Part shown: positions 41,262-50,028 of the stretch, piece after piece
Layout: every line of letters begins with the position of its first letter
Position numbering within the stretch: the stretch's first letter is position 1
From: Prevotella sp. UBA4330
GTDB lineage: Bacteria; Bacteroidota; Bacteroidia; Bacteroidales; Bacteroidaceae
Assembly (NCBI GenBank): GCA_002394385.1
Contig: DGTS01000011.1
Span: 141,884 to 205,883 of the forward strand
Length of the DNA stretch: 64,000 nt
Reading direction: 5' to 3'
Made by a program: the position numbers and the translations under genes
The notes under the pieces: generated by a model
Database searches by the model: none
What the model was told of the DNA's origin: nothing
What the model saw: the letters and a program-made list of their open reading frames with translations, nothing else

Positions 41262-41376
41262 AGTTGAGAGTTGAGAGTTTAGAGTTGAGGGTTGAGCGAT
41301 AAAGGTTGAGCGGTGAGCGGTGAGAGTTGAGCGATATTAGCCAGTGTGTCGCTCAACATTCAACGTTCAACCCTCA
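41262..41376. repeat. Ten-unit heptamer array between pepO and metA
   Basis: Ten consecutive 7-nt units from 41262 to 41331 (AGTTGAG, AGTTGAG, AGTTTAG, AGTTGAG, GGTTGAG, CGATAAA, GGTTGAG, CGGTGAG, CGGTGAG, AGTTGAG), then the opposite strand motif TCAACAT, TCAACGT, TCAACCC. GTTGAGCGA (41326-41334) pairs with TCGCTCAAC (41349-41357). Confidence 0.9.
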
Positions 41377-41382
41377 TCGAAA

Positions 41383-43419
41383 TTACCACAACTGGAGTCG
41401 CTCTGCCTTTGGCACGAACATCTTGTCGCCCTCCTTCACTCCGAAGGCTTCATACCATGCGTCGATGTGCGGCAGTGCACCGTTCACGCGCCAGCGTCCC
41501 AGCGAGTGAGGGTCGCTCTTTGTGCGGCTGCGAATCTCAGCCTCGGTGATGTTGCCTGCCCATACTCCAGCATAGGCAACGAAGAAGCGCTGGTCGGCAG
41601 AGAGACCGTCTTTCTCCTCGAGCGGAGCATTCTTTGTGGCATTCTTATAAGCGTTGTATGCCACCTGCAGACCTCCGTGATCGGCAAGATTCTCGCCGAG
41701 AGTGAGGTTACCGTTGGCACTGAGGTCGGGCAGCACCTTGATGTTAGAGAAGAAGTCGGCATACTTGCCAGTGCGGGCCTCGAAGTTCTTGCCGTCGCTC
41801 TCCGTCCACCAGTCGGTCATGTTGCCATCCTTATCGTAGTGGCGTCCCTGGTCGTCGAATCCGTGAGTCATCTCATGACCTATAACCACTCCGATGGCAC
41901 CATAGTTGAAGGCATCGTCAGCCTCTGGGTCGAAGAAAGGATATTGCAGGATTCCTGCGGGGAAGCAAATCTCGTTTGTTGTGGGGTTATAGTATGCGTT
42001 CACCGTCTGCGGTGTCATGTGCCACTCGTCGCGGTCAACAGGTTTGCCTGCCTTCTCCTCGATGTGCTTCTTTGTCTTGAATCGATAGCACTCCAGTATG
42101 TTCTCGTAGTAACTCTTTGCAGGGTCGATGTTCAGGTCGGAGAAGTCTTTCCACTTGTCGGGATAGCCAATCTTAACATAGAACGTAGAGAGTTTTGCCA
42201 GTGCATTGAGTTTGGTGTCTGTTTCCATCCAGTCTTGTGCCATGATGCGCTCGGCAAGCGAGAGTTGCAGGTTCTTCACCAATCGCTCCATGCGCTGCTT
42301 CGACGATGCTGGGAAGTAACGCTCGCAATAGATTTTTCCGAGCACCTCTCCCATCTGGCTTGCTGTCTGGTTAGTGGCACGCTTCCACAAAGGATAGTCC
42401 TCCTTGCGTCCGCGCATTGTCTTGCCGAAGAAGTTGAAGTTCTCTGCCACCACCTTGTCGCTGAGATAACTTGCAGCACCTGTAATCTGTCCCCACTCCA
42501 TGTAGGCACGATATTCGTCGGCAGTCATCTCGTTGATTATCTTGTCGGCACCAGCCACGAAGTCGGGCTGTCCAACAACCATCTCCTGTATCTGTTTCAG
42601 GTCGATGCCCTCAGCCTTTGCCAATGCTGAGAGTTGCACATGTGGATACTTCTGCTCAAAGTCTTTCAGCGTCATCTTGTTGTAGTTGGCCTCCACGTCA
42701 CGCAGTTCGGTGCGGCTCTTGCTAACCCGTGCCAGTGCTGTCTCTATCTTCAGCACCTGTTCCATCTTCTGCTGTGCCACAGCCTTCTTGAAGCCGAAGA
42801 GTTGGAACATTGTAACGATGTGCTTCTTGTATGCCTCACGAATCTTCGCTGTAGCCTCATCGTCGTCGAGATAATACTCTTTCTGTCCGAGCGTAAGTCC
42901 CGACTGATAGATGTTCAGAATGTTCTGCGATGCGTTCTTGTCATCGGCACCAAAGCCCATATACATGAACTGCTGGTCGCCATACTCCATCAACTGCTTC
43001 TGAATGTCAAAGAGTTGCTCCTTGGTCTTGGCTGCCTCCATCTTCTCTATGATGGGCATCACGGGCTTCACGCCTTCCTTGTTGCGGCGTTTCTGGTCCA
43101 TCGCGAGTTTATAGAAGTCGGAGAGTTTCTGCTCAACCGTTCCCTTGGAGTATGTTCCCTTCTCCATCTCGCTCAGTATTCCGTTTATGCGCTTGTCGTT
43201 GTCCTCCTGCAGGCGGTCGAACGAGCCGTAGCGCGAATAGGCAGCAGGCAGTGGGTTGTTCTTAACCCATCCTCCGCAGGCGAAATCATAGAAGTCGTCA
43301 CAGGGTTTCACATTCTTGTCAAGATTTTCTGGGAATATTCCTGTCTTCTGTGCTTGTGCATAGGCTCCCGTAGTTGCCGCTGCTATTAGCATTGTGGTCA
43401 TAATAGTTTTTACTTTCAT
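41383..43419 (-). CDS. pepO: M13 family zinc metallopeptidase (PepO/neprilysin type)
   Basis: 678 residues: signal peptide (to about AYAQ), N-terminal M13 start NVKPCDDFYDFACGGWVKNN, and the catalytic domain with VVIGHEMTHGFDDQG (HExTH, 515-519) and GENLADHGGLQ supplying the third zinc ligand, plus a C-terminal tryptophan (RLQLW). It cuts peptides in the periplasm or at the surface. It starts 11 nt after the ABC-F gene on the same strand and is probably co-transcribed with it; no functional link is apparent. Confidence 0.94.
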   Translation of the reverse strand: MKVKTIMTTMLIAAATTGAYAQAQKTGIFPENLDKNVKPCDDFYDFACGGWVKNNPLPAAYSRYGSFDRLQEDNDKRINGILSEMEKGTYSKGTVEQKLSDFYKLAMDQKRRNKEGVKPVMPIIEKMEAAKTKEQLFDIQKQLMEYGDQQFMYMGFGADDKNASQNILNIYQSGLTLGQKEYYLDDDEATAKIREAYKKHIVTMFQLFGFKKAVAQQKMEQVLKIETALARVSKSRTELRDVEANYNKMTLKDFEQKYPHVQLSALAKAEGIDLKQIQEMVVGQPDFVAGADKIINEMTADEYRAYMEWGQITGAASYLSDKVVAENFNFFGKTMRGRKEDYPLWKRATNQTASQMGEVLGKIYCERYFPASSKQRMERLVKNLQLSLAERIMAQDWMETDTKLNALAKLSTFYVKIGYPDKWKDFSDLNIDPAKSYYENILECYRFKTKKHIEEKAGKPVDRDEWHMTPQTVNAYYNPTTNEICFPAGILQYPFFDPEADDAFNYGAIGVVIGHEMTHGFDDQGRHYDKDGNMTDWWTESDGKNFEARTGKYADFFSNIKVLPDLSANGNLTLGENLADHGGLQVAYNAYKNATKNAPLEEKDGLSADQRFFVAYAGVWAGNITEAEIRSRTKSDPHSLGRWRVNGALPHIDAWYEAFGVKEGDKMFVPKAERLQLW

Positions 43420-43430
43420 ATTATCAAATT

Positions 43431-45866
43431 TTAGTTGTTTATCTCGTTTTGTAGTTCCTCGAGTTCGGTGGACAACTGCTCCCAGCGGTCGGTTTCCTGG
43501 TCTATTATCTTCTTCGTCGAGGTGTATTCTGTCACAACGGTCATATCACTCGCTCCTTCCGGAGTGCAAAGTATGGCATCGAGTTCGCCCAAGCGTTTCT
43601 CAAGACTTTCTATCTTCGCCTCGGTTTCCTTCACACTCTTCTGCAAGCGCGAGATGCGGCGCATCATTTCCTTGCGCTCCTGATAGGATTGAGCACCCGT
43701 AGGACTTCCCCCGGCAGGTGTTGCTTTCGTCTCTGCAGTTGCATTACTTGCAACCTTCTTTTCAGCGCCATTACGCTCTCCAATTCCTGTAGATGGTTGA
43801 AGCGGTGACTTACTGATCCAGTCGTAGATTCCGCCAAGATGCTCCTTCACCTTGCCGCCGCCGAACTCATACACCTTGCTCACCAGCCCGTCGAGGAACT
43901 CACGGTCGTGGCTCACGATGATGGCAGTGCCGTCGAAAGCCTTGATGGCCTCCTTCAGCACGTCCTTCGACTGCATGTCAAGATGGTTTGTCGGCTCGTC
44001 GAGTATGAGCATGTTCACTGGCTCCAGCAGCAGTTTTATCATTGCCAGACGGCTGCGCTCGCCACCACTGAGCACCTTTACACGCTTGTCAGACTCCTCG
44101 CCTCCGAACATGAAGGCACCAAGTATATCGTTGATTCGCAGACGCACCTCGCCGCGAGCCACATGGTCGATGGTCTCGAAAACCGTCAGACTCTCGTCAA
44201 GCAACTGCGCCTGGTTCTGTGCGAAATAGCCTATCTGCACGTTATGTCCTATCTTCAGCATTCCGTCGAAAGGAATCTCGCCCATGATGCACTTAACGAG
44301 CGTCGATTTTCCCTCGCCGTTCTTGCCCACAAACGCCACCTTCTCGCCGCGCTTTATGGTAAGATTTACATTAGAGAACACAACATGGGTAGCCTCCTCC
44401 AAGCCTCCCCACGTAGGGGAGGCTTTCAAAGATAGTTTTATCTTATTCAGAACATCATCTGTATCAAAGAAAATCTGATTATTGGTGAATCTAATGACAT
44501 TAAAGCCAACACTATTCAAATAGTCGGTTCTTACCTGATCTATTTGTTTCTGTTTTTCGTCATCATGATATTCACCATCAACTTCCACAACCAAATGATG
44601 TGACAAGCAAACGAAATCGGCAATATAATCACCTATCACATGCTGTCTTCTGAACTTAGCCCCAAGTTGCTTGGATTTCAATTGTTCCCATAAGACGCTC
44701 TCTGCATCAGTCATATCGTGCCTGTTTTCCAACGAATATGCCTTCAACAATGCATAGGTATCTGGGTGAGCCGTTCTGTAACTATTAACCTTCTTTTCTG
44801 TTTCGGCGGTGTTTTCTAACCCTCCCCCTATGGGGGGGAGTTGGTGGGGGGCCGCATATACTTTCCTCACATCCTCGCATATAACAGGATAGTCGCCGCT
44901 ACGCAGACACGGCGGGAACTTCAGGCGCAAGGCAGAGTTATCAACTTCGTCAATCTCTATCGGTTCTATCTTCTCCAGTTGCCTAATCTTCTGCTGCACC
45001 TGGACGGCCTTCGTTGCCTGATAGCGGAATCTCTCTATGAAAGCCTTAGCCTCAGCAATCTCACGCTGCTGGTTCTCGTATGCACGCAACTGCTGTTCGC
45101 GGCGCTCCTTTCTCAGCACGACATACTCGTCGTACTTCACCTTATAGTCAATCACTTTGCCACAACTTATCTCCAGAGTGCGGTTGGTGACGTTGTTTAT
45201 GAACGCACGGTCGTGGCTCACCAGCACCACAGCCTTTGCACTCTGGGCAAGGAACTGCTCGAGCCACTGTATAGACTCGATGTCAAGGTGGTTGGTGGGC
45301 TCGTCGAGCAACAGCACGTCGGGCTTCTGCAAGAGAATCTTTGCCAACTCTATACGCATGCGCCAGCCGCCACTGAACTCGCTCGTGGGCCGCTCAAGGT
45401 CGGTGCGCAGGAATCCAAGTCCGCTGAGAGTGCGTTCAATCTCTGCCTCATAGTTCTCAGCGCCCATCATCATGTAACGCTCGTGTTCCTCTGTGTAACG
45501 CTGCACAAGATTCATATACTCATGACTCTCATAGTCGGTGCGCTCCTCCAACTGGCGGTTCATGGCGTCGAGCCTTTCCTTCAACCGAGTGTTGTCTGCA
45601 AAAGCCTTGCGGGCCTCCTGGCGCACGGTGGTGTCGTCTTGCAGCACCATCACCTGCGGAAGATATCCTATTGTGGTGTCGGCTGGTATGCCTATCGTTC
45701 CTGCTGTGGGACGCTGTTTCCCACACAAAATCTTGAGCAACGTGCTCTTCCCCGCCCCGTTCTTGCCCACAAGAGCAATGCGGTCGCGGTCGTTAATCAC
45801 GAAACTGGCATCAAAGAACAATGGCTTCACGCCGAACTCCACTCTTAATCCTTCTACTGAAATCAT
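43431..45866 (-). CDS. ABC-F ATPase interrupted in frame by a DUF559 nuclease domain
   Basis: 811 residues; without the insertion about 656, the usual size. ABC domain 1: Walker A GKNGAGKST (34-42), LSGG-like EFSGGWRMR, Walker B LLLDEPTNHLD. Then the helical inter-domain linker (about 245-310). ABC domain 2: Walker A GKNGEGKST (514-522), signature LSGGERSR, ILDEPTNHLD. A charged coiled-coil tail follows (from 735). ABC-F proteins act on the ribosome. Residues 338-492 do not belong to the family: they carry a DUF559 PD-(D/E)xK domain, inserted right after Y337, the aromatic expected in the A-loop of domain 2, and before THVVFSNVNL. The frame stays open throughout. Whether the ATPase still works is open. 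Confidence 0.93.
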   Translation of the reverse strand: MISVEGLRVEFGVKPLFFDASFVINDRDRIALVGKNGAGKSTLLKILCGKQRPTAGTIGIPADTTIGYLPQVMVLQDDTTVRQEARKAFADNTRLKERLDAMNRQLEERTDYESHEYMNLVQRYTEEHERYMMMGAENYEAEIERTLSGLGFLRTDLERPTSEFSGGWRMRIELAKILLQKPDVLLLDEPTNHLDIESIQWLEQFLAQSAKAVVLVSHDRAFINNVTNRTLEISCGKVIDYKVKYDEYVVLRKERREQQLRAYENQQREIAEAKAFIERFRYQATKAVQVQQKIRQLEKIEPIEIDEVDNSALRLKFPPCLRSGDYPVICEDVRKVYAAPHQLPPIGGGLENTAETEKKVNSYRTAHPDTYALLKAYSLENRHDMTDAESVLWEQLKSKQLGAKFRRQHVIGDYIADFVCLSHHLVVEVDGEYHDDEKQKQIDQVRTDYLNSVGFNVIRFTNNQIFFDTDDVLNKIKLSLKASPTWGGLEEATHVVFSNVNLTIKRGEKVAFVGKNGEGKSTLVKCIMGEIPFDGMLKIGHNVQIGYFAQNQAQLLDESLTVFETIDHVARGEVRLRINDILGAFMFGGEESDKRVKVLSGGERSRLAMIKLLLEPVNMLILDEPTNHLDMQSKDVLKEAIKAFDGTAIIVSHDREFLDGLVSKVYEFGGGKVKEHLGGIYDWISKSPLQPSTGIGERNGAEKKVASNATAETKATPAGGSPTGAQSYQERKEMMRRISRLQKSVKETEAKIESLEKRLGELDAILCTPEGASDMTVVTEYTSTKKIIDQETDRWEQLSTELEELQNEINN
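44391..44855 (-). mobile_element. DUF559 nuclease insertion with palindromic ends
   Basis: 465 bp (155 codons) inside the ABC-F gene. The coding part reads HPDTYALLKAYSLENRHDMT..., with the DUF559 core: E389, FRRQH (405-409), IGDYIADF (D417), VVEVDGEYH (E428, D430), DQVRTDYL (D443) and GFNVIRFTN. These residues fit an intact PD-(D/E)xK nuclease related to Vsr-type enzymes. At one end AAGCCTCCCC (44401-44410) and GGGGAGGCTT (44416-44425) form a 10-bp hairpin. At the other CTCCCCC and GGGGGAG (44822-44839) do. The palindromes are translated as part of the protein (PPIGGGLEN and SPTWGGLEE). The interior is AT-richer than the host gene. Empty palindromes of the same type occur near 6.2-6.7 and 52.05 kb. 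Confidence 0.85.
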
Positions 45867-45874
45867 TATGACTG

Positions 45875-45905
45875 CAAAGGTACATTAAAGCAAAGAGATA
45901 ACAAA
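45875..45905 (-). promoter_or_regulatory. Promoter of the ABC-F gene
   Basis: Minus strand TTTG (45902-45905), 19 nt, TACCTTTG (45875-45882). It lies 8 nt from the ATG, so the mRNA should be almost leaderless. Confidence 0.8.
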
Positions 45906-46039
45906 ATAAAAACTGTAGTTTTAAACTTTTTCAACCACAACTGACATAACAAGAATGGAAACAAACATGATATCCGCAAAAATGCTACCAGTTTCTAACT
46001 GATGTCAGGCCACCAACGGTAAGTTTCGCTTCTCGGCGG

Positions 46040-46804
46040 TTACTCCAAGTTCAATTTCTTCTTGGCCTCACCTATCTTTCTCACATACTCCAGCAGTTCA
46101 TCATCAGAAACGTCGGAGGCACCTATTTCCGCTTCAGCAGCAATTTTCATCTGTTCCCTCTCACGGCAATAGACATCCAGATCCTCGTCGCTGACTCTTG
46201 TTATCTGCTTACACTGTGTGAACGACTGCCGCATACCCGTAAGCAAACTCTTTGTCAGCAAGGCATAATAGTCAAAGTCGATATTGATAACGCCTCTCGC
46301 ACTTGAAAAAGGATTATTTATCATCACATGGTGCGCTATAGAGTCACACACAATTCCCTTGTATCTGCTGCGCGCCTGATAGAAATCTGCCACGCTCTCC
46401 GAGAAAAGCACGTTGCCGACTGTGTTGATGGTCTCGATGCTCGACGAGAAGATTCGCTCGGTGGTCTCGGTATAGTCCACTTGCGGCACCAGAACAGCCA
46501 TCTGGAATTTCAGTTTGTTGTACTGCGCGGTATCTTCTGCCACCTGCAGTTGATATTTCATCGCCTGGCGAAGCATCGTGTCTGATTTCTCCACCGACCT
46601 CAACGTGTTATACATGTCGTACATCACCATCATCACTATCTCACGCTTCTCTTTCTTCTTCTTTAGGTTGTCTATAACGGCTGCCGTGCCGAAAGTGAGG
46701 GCAATGGATACGGTGGTGGCAAGGAGCGAAAGCATAAACTGCTTCAGCGAGGACATTCCGCTGCCGTTCTTCAGGCTCTTTGGTGTGTGCAATTTTATGT
46801 TCAT
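46040..46804 (-). CDS. Single-pass membrane protein of unknown function
   Basis: 254 residues: one membrane helix near 22-45 (FMLSLLATTVSIALTFGTAAVI), a basic KKKKEKR stop-transfer segment, then a mainly helical soluble domain to the end (EYVRKIGEAKKKLNLE). The charge pattern would place the basic segment in the cytoplasm. No family recognised. It has a strong promoter of its own and no partner gene: the ABC-F gene downstream has a separate promoter and tex upstream is divergent. Confidence 0.75.
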   Translation of the reverse strand: MNIKLHTPKSLKNGSGMSSLKQFMLSLLATTVSIALTFGTAAVIDNLKKKKEKREIVMMVMYDMYNTLRSVEKSDTMLRQAMKYQLQVAEDTAQYNKLKFQMAVLVPQVDYTETTERIFSSSIETINTVGNVLFSESVADFYQARSRYKGIVCDSIAHHVMINNPFSSARGVINIDFDYYALLTKSLLTGMRQSFTQCKQITRVSDEDLDVYCREREQMKIAAEAEIGASDVSDDELLEYVRKIGEAKKKLNLE

Positions 46805-46904
46805 AAGACTGTTTGTTTAATCTTTACACGCTCTTTTCTTTTTCCCCAACGGCTCGGATAGCGGCTGTGGAAAATGTCAGAATGATAATGCTAATTATCG
46901 ACTG

Positions 46905-46935
46905 CAAAGATACACCAAAGCAGAGACAATACAAA
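46905..46935 (-). promoter_or_regulatory. Promoter of the 46040-46804 gene
   Basis: Minus strand TTTG (46932-46935), 19 nt, TATCTTTG (46905-46912); complete consensus match. The leader would be about 95 nt. Confidence 0.8.
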
Positions 46936-47075
46936 ATAAAACTTGAAGAATTAATTTGTTTTGTAGTGATGTCATTGACTGCTTACGGCCCGTTTACAAA
47001 TACGACGTAACATAACAAAGGGGAAAAAATGAGCAGTCATTATCACCAATATGAATGTATTTAAAAATTATTATG

Positions 47076-47083
47076 TATATTTG
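47076..47083 (+). promoter_or_regulatory. -7 box of tex promoter
   Basis: TATATTTG followed by CAGTGG, 28 nt ahead of the ATG. Weak upstream element. Confidence 0.6.
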
Positions 47084-47110
47084 CAGTGGATTTTTAATAC
47101 CTAAAAAGAC

Positions 47111-49243
47111 ATGAACATTTTCACTAAAATAATAGCAAGCGAACTGCAACTGCCACAGCAGGGAGTGGAGAACACACTGCGACTGCTGGAAGAGGGATGC
47201 ACCATACCGTTTATATCACGTTACCGCAAGGAACGCACCGGTGGGCTCGACGAGGTGCAGATAGCGAAAATCTCAGATATGAACGAGCGGCTGAAGGAGA
47301 TTCAGAAACGCAAGGAGACCATCGTGAAGACCATCACCGAGCAGGGGCGAATGACCAAGGAACTGCAACAGCGAATAGACGAGACATGGAGCGCAACAGT
47401 GCTTGAGGACATTTACCTGCCATTCAAGCCCAAGCGCAGGACACGTGCCGCAGTGGCTCGTGAACAAGGACTGGAACCTCTGGCAATGATTCTGATGATG
47501 CAGCGAGAACAACAGCCACGAAAAGCGGCCGAAAGATTTGTGCGCGGAGACGTGAAAGACATCGACGCGGCACTGCAGGGAGCAAAGGACATTATTGCCG
47601 AACAAATAAGCGAGGACGAGGGGTCGCGCCAGCAGGTGAGACAGCAATTCCGACGCGACGCTGTGATTCGCTCCAAGGTGGTGAGCAAGAAAAAAGACAC
47701 TGACGAGGCAGCAAAATACTCCGACTACTTCGACTTCAGCGAACCGCTGCGCCGATGCTCGTCACATCGTCTGCTGGCCATGAGGCGAGGCGAGGCAGAA
47801 GGCATTCTCCGCGTAAGCATCACCACCGACGACGAGCAGTGCATCGGCCGTATGTGCCGCCACTATGTGCATGGCAGCGGACCATGCCAAAGACTCGTCG
47901 CCGAGGCTGTCGAGGACGGATATAAACGACTGCTGTGCCCTTCGATAGAGACAGAATTTGCATCATCGAGCAAGGAAAAGGCAGACGACGAGGCAATAAA
48001 GGTGTTCTCTGAGAACCTCCGGCAACTGCTGCTCTCCCCTCCCCTGGGACAGAAGCGCGTGATGGGCGTTGACCCCGGATTCCGCACGGGCTGCAAAGTG
48101 GTATGTCTCGACGCTCAGGGCAACCTGTTGTACCATGAGGCGATATTCCCTCATCCGCCAGTGAACCACACCATGCAGGCACGCATGCACCTGCAGAAAA
48201 TGATTGCCGACTACAGCATCGAGGCAATAGCCATTGGCAACGGCACGGCAAGCCGTGAGACGAAAGAGTTTGTGGCGGAGAGCGTTTCGACGATACAGCC
48301 ATCACCCAAAATATTTGTCGTCAGCGAGGACGGCGCAAGCATCTACTCTGCGTCGAAACTTGCACGCGAGGAGTTTCCCGATGAGGACGTCACGGTACGC
48401 GGCGCGGTGTCAATAGGCAGGCGACTGATGGACCCTCTGGCCGAACTGGTGAAGATAGATGCAAAAAGTATTGGTGTTGGACAATACCAACACGATGTTG
48501 ACCAAACAAAACTAAAGCACTCGCTCGACCAGACAGTGGAACTGTGCGTTAACTCGGTGGGCATAGACCTTAATACAGCATCGCAACAACTGCTGACATA
48601 CGTTAGCGGACTAGGACCGACGCTGGCAAAGAACATTGTGGACTATCGCCGCGAGAACGGAGCATTTACAAGCCGCGCGCAACTGAAGAAAGTACCGCGT
48701 CTGGGACCTTCGGCGTTCGAACAATGCGCTGGATTCCTGCGCATTAGAGACGGGAAGAACCCTCTGGACAACACTGCCGTTCATCCAGAGAGTTACGACG
48801 TGGTGGAGCACATGGCAAAGGACTGCGGATGCAGCGTAGCAGAACTAATTGGCAACAAGACAAAACGCGAGAGCATCAACATCAACCGCTACGTGGGAGG
48901 CGAGATAGGCTTGCCTACGCTGAACGACATTATGCACGAACTGGAAAAGCCTGGACGCGACCCGCGTCAGCAGATAGAAGAGTTTGAGTTCGACGCAAGA
49001 GTGAAGGACGTTGACGACCTCGTGGAAGGCATGGTGCTACCTGGCATCGTTACCAACATCACCAACTTCGGAGCCTTTGTTGACATCGGTGTTCACCAGG
49101 ACGGGCTGGTGCATATTTCGCAACTTGCCAACAAGTATGTCCGCGACCCTAACGACGTGGTTCATCTGCATCAACATGTGCAAGTGAAAGTGCTCGATGT
49201 TGACCGCCGCCGTAATCGTATTTCATTGACCATGAGGCTATAA
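47111..49243 (+). CDS. tex: Tex-family RNA-binding transcription accessory protein
   Basis: 710 residues with the full Tex order: N-terminal helical domain (CTIPFISRYRKERTGGLDE), YqgF-like RNase H fold (VMGVDPGFRTGCKVVCLD), helix-hairpin-helix segments (SVGIDLNTASQQLLTYVSGLG and FTSRAQLKKVPRLG), and a C-terminal S1 domain (EGMVLPGIVTNITNFGAFVDIG). Tex binds nucleic acid and interacts with RNA polymerase in other bacteria. Slightly shorter than the 770-residue proteobacterial form. The 3' end faces the proposed small RNA on the other strand. Confidence 0.95.
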   Translation: MNIFTKIIASELQLPQQGVENTLRLLEEGCTIPFISRYRKERTGGLDEVQIAKISDMNERLKEIQKRKETIVKTITEQGRMTKELQQRIDETWSATVLEDIYLPFKPKRRTRAAVAREQGLEPLAMILMMQREQQPRKAAERFVRGDVKDIDAALQGAKDIIAEQISEDEGSRQQVRQQFRRDAVIRSKVVSKKKDTDEAAKYSDYFDFSEPLRRCSSHRLLAMRRGEAEGILRVSITTDDEQCIGRMCRHYVHGSGPCQRLVAEAVEDGYKRLLCPSIETEFASSSKEKADDEAIKVFSENLRQLLLSPPLGQKRVMGVDPGFRTGCKVVCLDAQGNLLYHEAIFPHPPVNHTMQARMHLQKMIADYSIEAIAIGNGTASRETKEFVAESVSTIQPSPKIFVVSEDGASIYSASKLAREEFPDEDVTVRGAVSIGRRLMDPLAELVKIDAKSIGVGQYQHDVDQTKLKHSLDQTVELCVNSVGIDLNTASQQLLTYVSGLGPTLAKNIVDYRRENGAFTSRAQLKKVPRLGPSAFEQCAGFLRIRDGKNPLDNTAVHPESYDVVEHMAKDCGCSVAELIGNKTKRESININRYVGGEIGLPTLNDIMHELEKPGRDPRQQIEEFEFDARVKDVDDLVEGMVLPGIVTNITNFGAFVDIGVHQDGLVHISQLANKYVRDPNDVVHLHQHVQVKVLDVDRRRNRISLTMRL

Positions 49244-49272
49244 TGCTATTAAAACATAAGAAGTAAAGCGAA

Positions 49273-49486
49273 AAGGAAAAGCGTGGACAGATGACTAATT
49301 GTCGGAGGTTCTGGACTACCTTCTACACAATTTATCAAAGTCCACGCCGAAGCGATAAAATTAAAATTATGCAATATTATCTGTGTAGAATGTATTCTCC
49401 ATGTTGGAAACGTCCAGATTTCCGCTCTGATAAATATGCCAATATAATTTAGTAATTCATAATGTGAGAGACTGATGTTCTCAATC
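49273..49486 (-). ncRNA. Probable structured small RNA, about 215 nt
   Basis: A consensus promoter at 49492-49522 drives the minus strand, but no gene follows. Starting about 49486 the RNA can form GGAAA/TTTCC and AGAA/TTCT hairpins, a closing AAATTAT/ATAATTT stem, a CGC-TTCG-GCG tetraloop and a final stem GCGTGGAC (49340-49347) with GTCCACGC (49281-49288), followed by TTTTCCTTTT. The open frame starting at 49494 would have its start codon inside the promoter, so a protein is unlikely. Identity unknown: a 6S-like or species-specific regulator are both possible. The promoter is seen; the RNA is inferred. Confidence 0.55.
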
Positions 49487-49491
49487 CTTTG

Positions 49492-49522
49492 CAAATGTAA
49501 TCATTTTTTTCTTAATAACAAA
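49492..49522 (-). promoter_or_regulatory. Orphan promoter for the small RNA
   Basis: Minus strand TTTG (49519-49522), 19 nt, TACATTTG (49492-49499) followed by CAAAGG; a complete match without a protein gene behind it. Confidence 0.75.
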
Positions 49523-49572
49523 ATTATTACGAAAAAAAGTGACAAAATCAGTAAAAAAGGATAATAAAACGG

Positions 49573-49612
49573 AAAAAATAATCGTCAGACATATTGCTGT
49601 CTGACGATTATT
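49573..49612 (-). terminator. Terminator of the infC-rpmI-rplT operon
   Basis: AATAATCGTCAGACA (49577-49591) pairs perfectly with 49598-49612 around a 6-nt loop; on the minus strand it runs into TTTTTTCCGTTTT. 15-bp stem, 46 nt after the rplT stop. Confidence 0.93.
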
Positions 49613-49657
49613 ATATGTATAACATTAAGCAGAGCACATGCTCTGAAATGCTGCGGT

Positions 49658-50002
49658 TTACTTAACCTTCTCTACGATAGCCTTGAATGCATCAGGGTTG
49701 TTCACAGCGAGGTCAGCGAGAACCTTGCGGTTGATCTCGATACCAGCCTTGTGGAGAGCACCCATCAACTGTGAGTAACTCATGCCCTCGAGGCGTGCTG
49801 CTGCATTGATACGCTGAATCCAGAGAGCACGGAAAGTGCGCTTCTTGTTCTTGCGATCGCGATATGCATAGGTGAGACCCTTCTCCCAAGTGTTCTTGGC
49901 AACGGTCCAAACATTCTTACGTGCACCAAAATAGCCGCGTGTAAGTTTAAGTATTCTCTTTCTTTTTGCTCTTGAAGCAACGTGATTTACTGATCTTGGC
50001 AT
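49658..50002 (-). CDS. rplT: 50S ribosomal protein L20
   Basis: 114 residues: MPRSVNHVASRAKRKRILKLTRGYFGARKNVWTVA..., the long basic L20 N-terminal helix, and the globular end with RLEGMSYSQLMGALHKAGIEINRKVLADLA. An early-assembly protein of the 50S subunit and, in other bacteria, the repressor of its own operon. Last gene of infC-rpmI-rplT, 26 nt after rpmI. Confidence 0.98.
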   Translation of the reverse strand: MPRSVNHVASRAKRKRILKLTRGYFGARKNVWTVAKNTWEKGLTYAYRDRKNKKRTFRALWIQRINAAARLEGMSYSQLMGALHKAGIEINRKVLADLAVNNPDAFKAIVEKVK

Positions 50003-50028
50003 AGTTTCTTTCCTTTCTTAATTAATGA

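Larger units (their letters stand above)
46805..47110. other. Divergent promoter region
   Basis: 306 nt without a gene between the membrane protein gene and tex. It carries one promoter for each. No palindromic operator was seen. Confidence 0.6.

Noticed and set aside
41344..42630. 428-codon open frame opposite pepO
   Set aside because: pepO on the other strand has all M13 motifs; the opposite frame is a by-product of codon use.
43431..45866. Intein in the ABC-F protein
   Set aside because: No splicing blocks (N-terminal Cys/Ser, C-terminal HN before Cys/Ser/Thr) at the insertion borders; the domain is DUF559, not LAGLIDADG or HNH.
49249..49494. 81-codon open frame on the minus strand
   Set aside because: The start codon lies inside the -7 box, so it cannot be in the transcript; a small RNA is the better reading.
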